Shown here: positions 59,392 through 64,000 of the stretch, one piece after another
How the letters are laid out: every line of letters starts with the position of its first letter
Numbering within the stretch: position 1 is the stretch's first letter
Source: Antitrichia curtipendula
Taxonomy: Eukaryota; Streptophyta; Bryopsida; Hypnales; Leucodontaceae
DNA: 64,000 bases
Assembly: GCA_951230915.1 (NCBI GenBank)
Contig: OX579637.1
Span: 3,968,001-4,032,000, forward strand
Direction of reading: 5' to 3'
Position numbers and translations under genes: made by a program
The notes under the pieces: model-generated
The model's input: the letters and a program-made list of their open reading frames with translations, nothing else
The model's database searches: none
What the model was told of the DNA's origin: nothing

Positions 59392-59829
59392 GCCCATAGG
59401 TGCAAGATGTACTTGCAAGTGGTCTCTTGGACATAGTTCATTTAGACAGTGGCCATTTGGTCCAAGGTCCATTGCATGTTCATTGTAAGACCAAAAATTT
59501 GCATTGCAAGTACTCTTCATTCCTCTTTTTTCATTCTAGGATTCATCCTTCAGTATAGTCAATACTTGATACTGTCGGGCAACAAAGCTTACACTTGTTT
59601 ACTTATAGTGGTTCACCAAGGCCTCTTCCTCGTCCCTTTTTTTGCTCACCTCTAACTCAAGGGTTGCCAGATCTCCTACAAAAGAAGGAAAGTTGACTGA
59701 ACATCTCAATCATTGGCGGAAATTTTGCATGCATTCAATTTTTAATTATTGTCCACTTTGAAAAATACTCTATTTTTTGAGTGAGCAATAACCGCTTTGT
59801 CATAAGAATGGGCACATCATGACATCATA
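59392..59829. other. Spacer between cox1 and nad5 copies
   Basis: The frame 59449-59655 (plus) is hydrophobic and not recognised. On the minus strand a weak continuation of nad5 may reach below 59830 but could not be aligned with confidence. Confidence 0.3.
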
Positions 59830-61920
59830 AGATGTCTCACTTGAATGAATTTGATGATGCTAAATTTTTTTTTAAAAGTAGACAAAATGAATAGGAAGTA
59901 AAGAAGGCAAAAACACTTTCCATTTAAAAAACAAAGTTATCACTAATTGTATATTTAGTACAAGCGAGCTCTAAAATAACATCTTTAGAATAAAATCTAG
60001 TACAAAAAAGAAAATCTTTGAATGATAAACTGCCTATAAGTATCATGGCATAAATGAAAGGTAACAAGGAAGCAAACCCTCCCATCTTACGCATTTGATA
60101 TGGTATGAATCACTGAACCTTGACTCAAAAAAAATAATGCTTTAAAAAAAGCGTGATTTATTAAGTTAAATATACTAATGGAATAGTTGAAAATATCACA
60201 AGCAAATATCATATAGCCTAATTGGCTACAAGTTGAATAGGCTATGACCATCTTTAAATCATTCTATAATATTCTAGTGGTTGTTACAAAGAATGACGTC
60301 ATAGCTCCTATGAAAGTAATAACAACCAAAGTAGTGGATGAATATTCAAATAAAGGGGAGTACTTTGCTATCATAAAAACGCATGTTGTTACCATAGTAG
60401 TTGCATGAATGGAGCAAATACTAGAGTGGGCTATTCTTTAATAATCTCCTACGCTCCCATAAGGCAAAAAAATACTATTTTAGAGCATTAGGTAATAAGA
60501 TGATGAGTCTAGCAAGAATAGGGACTATATCTTTCACTTATGAAATAGAGATTCTCCTAAGAAGAATCTTAAAGATGTTGCATGCCTAAGAACTAAGATG
60601 TTTTTCTTCTTTTATACATGAGACACCGTCTCAACTGCATCCTCCTAATACTTTTCATGAGCATATATATTTTTCATGAAGTAAAAAAAATACTTAAACT
60701 TTTTAAAATTGCATCCTGGTAGATTCAACATGAGGCACTTTGGTGAGGATGACAACAAGGCTGGGCTCAGGTGGAAAGTTGGAATGTTACATTAGACTGT
60801 GGTGGAAAAAAAATACATATAAATCTATTTTATTTTATTTTTCCGTTTCTAGCTTATAACCAATTTGATGAAGAATATTTGATTCAATATAAGGATTTTT
60901 ACATGTCCAAACCCTATACGGATCCTTTTATTGTATAAGACTTACATATCTAGACCATATAATCTAAAAAAAGATGATTAAACTTCATAACAAAAGAATG
61001 CTTCGTATCTTAGTTAAATCTAGTCAACTTTGCTTTTCAAGAATAAATTCCATTTTGGACAAGAAGTTTGATGTATAGTCTCTAAGGATCTTATATAGCT
61101 CCTTCAACTTTTATTTTGTTGGATTGGCTTGGCTATTATCTATAGATTTCCTGCTAATTAGCCAAAATTAGAATTTTTTGCGATGGAACTCTCATTTGAT
61201 CGACAATTCTGGCATACAATGAGATTGGTATAATGTACTCATTGGCACAGAAGTGCCCTCAGATATTTGAAAATCCTCCATTGCATTAGGTAATTGAGTA
61301 TGCAATCTTATTTGTGCAAATTTTTTAGCAACGCCTATGAAAAATAAGACACAAATAACAATTATGGCATGAAATCTCATCTTATAGAAAATAAAATAAT
61401 GATGGGGGTTCAAAAAAGATGCTGGCACGAGCAAAAAATAGTCAAAAAATCTATTATTTGAAAAATAATAAAACAATCCATAATCATGAGAGCTAATTCA
61501 AAATCACCTACTCAATTGACAAGCATAGCTTTTATAGCTACTTTATTGGTTTGAAGTCATGTAAACTAAAAATAAATTAATAAATATGAAACGAGATCTA
61601 TTCTTTTCCATCCTAAAAATAATTGGCTGAAGTTATCTTTGGTGACTGACATTGGCATAAAAAAGGATAAATAGCACATAAATTGAGGGTTGTGTAGATC
61701 CTTAGACATATATGAAATGGAATAGAGATAAACTAAGCTACTTACAAATGTAACGACAATTAATATAACTACAGTCAGACTATCAAACACAGAGTCAAAA
61801 GCTTTATTTTATTTGAACCTTTAATCGCAAAATCAAGTAGTAAATTTTTTGCATAGCACAATGCAACGCCTATTTTCACTCAAGTAAAATAATAAAGTGC
61901 TTTCCAAACCGTAAAAGATA
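59830..61920 (-). pseudogene. nad5: Nuclear copy of mitochondrial nad5, with intron relic
   Basis: NADH dehydrogenase subunit 5 on the minus strand. From about 61790 it reads [20 protein letters not shown], then [37 protein letters not shown], and after changes KFAQIRLHTQLPNAMED to 61273. The next part resumes at 60430 with PTLV.., [60 protein letters not shown] and [18 protein letters not shown]. Weaker matches go on to about 59830. Many stops and shifts show that it is an old insertion. The gene order with cox1 in opposite orientation indicates rearrangement. Confidence 0.9.
60431..61272 (-). other. Relic of a group I intron in the nad5 copy
   Basis: The nad5 reading breaks exactly between AMED (AMEG in the active gene) and PTLV (PTPV in the active gene), with about 842 bp in between. 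The preceding exon ends in T and the insert ends in G, as in group I introns. A GAGACTATA element near 61070, minus strand, resembles the conserved P7/P3 core. The position corresponds to the nad5 group I intron of mosses and liverworts (established knowledge; site named from memory). The secondary structure was not computed. Confidence 0.6.
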
Positions 61921-62934
61921 GTTACCTACCACACGGCTCATCAACTTGAAATTGCCATTAAGGGTTGGAGTAACCATTGTATGTTTAAGTGGGACGCAAC
62001 AAAAATATAATTTTTTTAATTCATTGCATGTTCTTTTTATGGATCTTTATACTAATGGCATGCTTAAGTGGATACCTCCATAATTAAAATTCAGACACGC
62101 TAATTAAGGGTTGACTTGTACTGATGGTTCCTATTCCACTGATTAAAATGCAAGAATATTTAACAAGACCTAGTCCCTCTTGAAGCTTTTTAAACGTTTT
62201 GGTGAAACACATCTTCCACTTCACTTTTCGATGTCTAAGGACTATAAAAGTGCTATGCATCCACCTAAAATAAAAGCCAAATAGCCTCCTACTCTACCAA
62301 TGAAGGCCATATTCATTAAAATGAGACAAAATGGTCATATTAAGACTTTTTTACCCTTCACTTCAAAGATAAGTTGTTGGAAGCAAGGCTAAATATAGGC
62401 ACTCATTTGACTAATACATCAAAAGAATACAAATTAAAAATAGACTTTCACAAGATAATTCAAGAAGCATGTGATAATGAGATAGTCATACAACAATGAA
62501 AGACCAACAAAAAGGACATGCCAAAATTAGAAACAAAATTCCACAATAAAGACCACAAATAATGTGACAATTTCAAAATCGAGTCATCATGCAGTGAAAT
62601 CATCAAATTACTTGAGAATTGATGTACATATTTAACAATATATGTCAATTTCTGTATATATTTCACTTCTAAAGAAATGAAATCCGGATTCATGTGATGG
62701 AAGAAGTCTTCTACAAATGTATTGCTTCAATGCATATGGAGCACTGTATTATAATTATTTGTATGTAAATGAATATTCTATTAATAGTAATAAAAGGGTT
62801 CACGTGTCGGCGTCCACTATAAACAAAAATCACTCGTCCAAATACGGGTTCAGGACACGGTTTTAGGTTTTTCAGGAGTCCTCCGCCGCTTCTGCTGCCT
62901 TCATCTTTGCCCGCCCTCTCATAATATCCTTGAA
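61921..62934. other. AT-rich intergenic DNA, 3' region of the gene at 62935
   Basis: No gene was recognised. The stretch 62800-62934 probably includes the 3' untranslated region of the minus-strand gene. An inverted copy of the ATTCATTAAAATGAGAC word lies at about 62312. Confidence 0.35.
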
Positions 62935-63757
62935 TTAAGAAGTCCGTTGCGGCGCACTTCTAATGCTAAATGCACTACACGACCCCACTGAGAGTGATTC
63001 ACTATCAATCACCTTCCGCTTGGAATTGCTTCGAGGATTTTGTAGGTTCAAAACAAATGTGGAAACTTCCAGAGGCGGTGTAATCCCTGATCTATTGACA
63101 CTATTTCTGTACGCATGTCTGTTTCCAAGTGAAAAGCCACCTCGGAGAATTCTACGTTGAAAGCTCCCGTTACTAGATTGCGTAGACCCGTCACTAATAG
63201 ATTTTTGGGAAGAAGACCCAACATCCAAGAGGCGAGGAATTTGACTTGTACTATACGAATCCAATTGACGCTTTCTATTGCCACCCTTCAGTGTGATACC
63301 TTCCTTCCGACTTGTGACTTGGACAGGGGTATGCATCAGTGCATGGTTTGATGGAACTTCATCGTCGACTCGACAATCCTCACCATCTCCTTCAACATGT
63401 GCATAGAGTTTCCTATTGGAGGTAATTTGGTTACGTTTAGTGGGTGAATACAGCCACACTTCATCTGGTGTAGACTCTGCCCGCTTCAATGGGGACGGCG
63501 AGCAAAGTGGGGTCCTCACTAGTCTTCGACTCGGAGGGCTGTCCACAACGCCTTCCTGGACATTTTCCTTTGAAAAATCAATGGCCGCTGCTGCCGCGTC
63601 CGCGGCGGTATACATTACGTAAAGTCTTGAATGGGATTCTAGAAAGCAGCTCCCTCCACCTGATTCGGACATCCTTGACAAAGATGTCTCCGATCCAGAA
63701 TGCAAACTCTTGGTTTGCTTGTGCTCAAATACCAAACGAAGAACAGATCCACCAACC
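62935..63757 (-). CDS. Last exon of an unknown host gene
   Basis: An acceptor (TTCGTTCAG) on the minus strand at about 63758 precedes an exon reading VGGSVLRLVFEHKQTKSLHS, open for 273 codons to a stop at 62935. The protein part is Ser/Arg/Pro-rich and probably disordered, with blocks such as SPPSRRLVRTPLCSPSPLKR (proline-directed phosphorylation-like sites, possibly cell-cycle type) and an Ala run (AADAAAAAIDF). The frame is clean and the codon use looks ordinary, so it is likely a living gene whose 5' exons lie beyond or near the right edge. No family was recognised. Confidence 0.6.
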
Positions 63758-64000
63758 TGAACGAATAAGAGCATACAAGAATGAGGCACACAACATCCTC
63801 AATCCGAGGATAATGAGGTGAACAAAAAGTGACTGAAGTAGAAGAAGAGGTTATAATCCCGCAATGAGAAACTGGCCAAACTTTATAATCCGCAATGAAT
63901 AAATCGGTACAAATCAAAATCATAAATATTTTACAAAATCATACTTCGGAAAATCAGGTTCAATCCACAGACGTGACATCATGTTCCTCATTTCCTATAG
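63758..64000 (-). other. Probable intron of the gene ending at 62935
   Basis: No coding exon could be defined up to the edge. A frame at 63923-63639 overlaps the exon in another phase and is a shadow. Confidence 0.4.

Overview
The window reads as nuclear DNA of a land plant, most likely a bryophyte. The plant signs are GT-AG introns in a plastid-type chaperone-like gene, plant transposon families, telomere-like CCCTAAA runs and decayed copies of mitochondrial nad5 and cox1. The nad5 copy still holds an interruption of about 840 bp at the place where mosses and liverworts carry a group I intron (established knowledge), which is the main reason for suggesting a bryophyte. No tRNA, rRNA, bacterial operon or CRISPR was found.

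Layout. 0-4.1 kb: an array of 58-bp palindromic units followed by a decayed DUF7869-type (RNase H-like) transposase. 4.4-7.1 kb: a SINE-like unit, a CACTA-type transposon end with subterminal repeats, and a degenerate tandem repeat. 7.5-9.3 kb: a coiled-coil/RING-like gene remnant. 9.7-15.8 kb: two degraded copies of a single-gene repeat, called here family T. 15.8-19.7 kb: a decayed ParB/sulfiredoxin-fold gene with hairpin repeats of TTACCTTCG..CGAAGGTAA type. 20-20.9 kb: a GC-rich stretch. 21.1-22.8 kb: a 181-bp satellite with a two-unit higher-order pattern. 24.1-27.6 kb: the best family T copy. 27.97-31.8 kb: the same hairpin class, then a second DUF7869-type transposase. 32.7-37.3 kb: a hAT transposase split by a family T copy. 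38.5-40.2 kb: another family T copy. 40.3-43.3 kb: duplicated repeats. 45-51.6 kb: a broken Helitron split by a further family T copy. 52-53.4 kb: a GIY-YIG gene and an unknown ORF. 55.3-56.65 kb: the only clearly intact host gene, five exons, RbcX-like. 59.2-61.9 kb: mitochondrial insertions. 62.9-63.8 kb: the last exon of an unknown host gene.

The main result is family T. Four copies have boundaries that can be read directly: each has TG..CA-type ends, mostly TGTC..GACA, flanked by a 5-bp target duplication (two perfect, two with one mismatch). In two cases removing the copy restores the reading frame of an older transposon. The family carries one long ORF, a TATA box and a conserved 3' region. 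I see no long terminal repeats, no long inverted repeats, no reverse transcriptase and no transposase in it. The second result is that two unrelated DUF7869-type elements each have a field of perfect or near-perfect hairpins upstream of the transposase, and that one hairpin class also surrounds a ParB-like gene, so the two genes may belong to one large, interrupted transposon. Many of the stops that break these genes look like C-to-T changes, as expected of methylated, silenced transposons.
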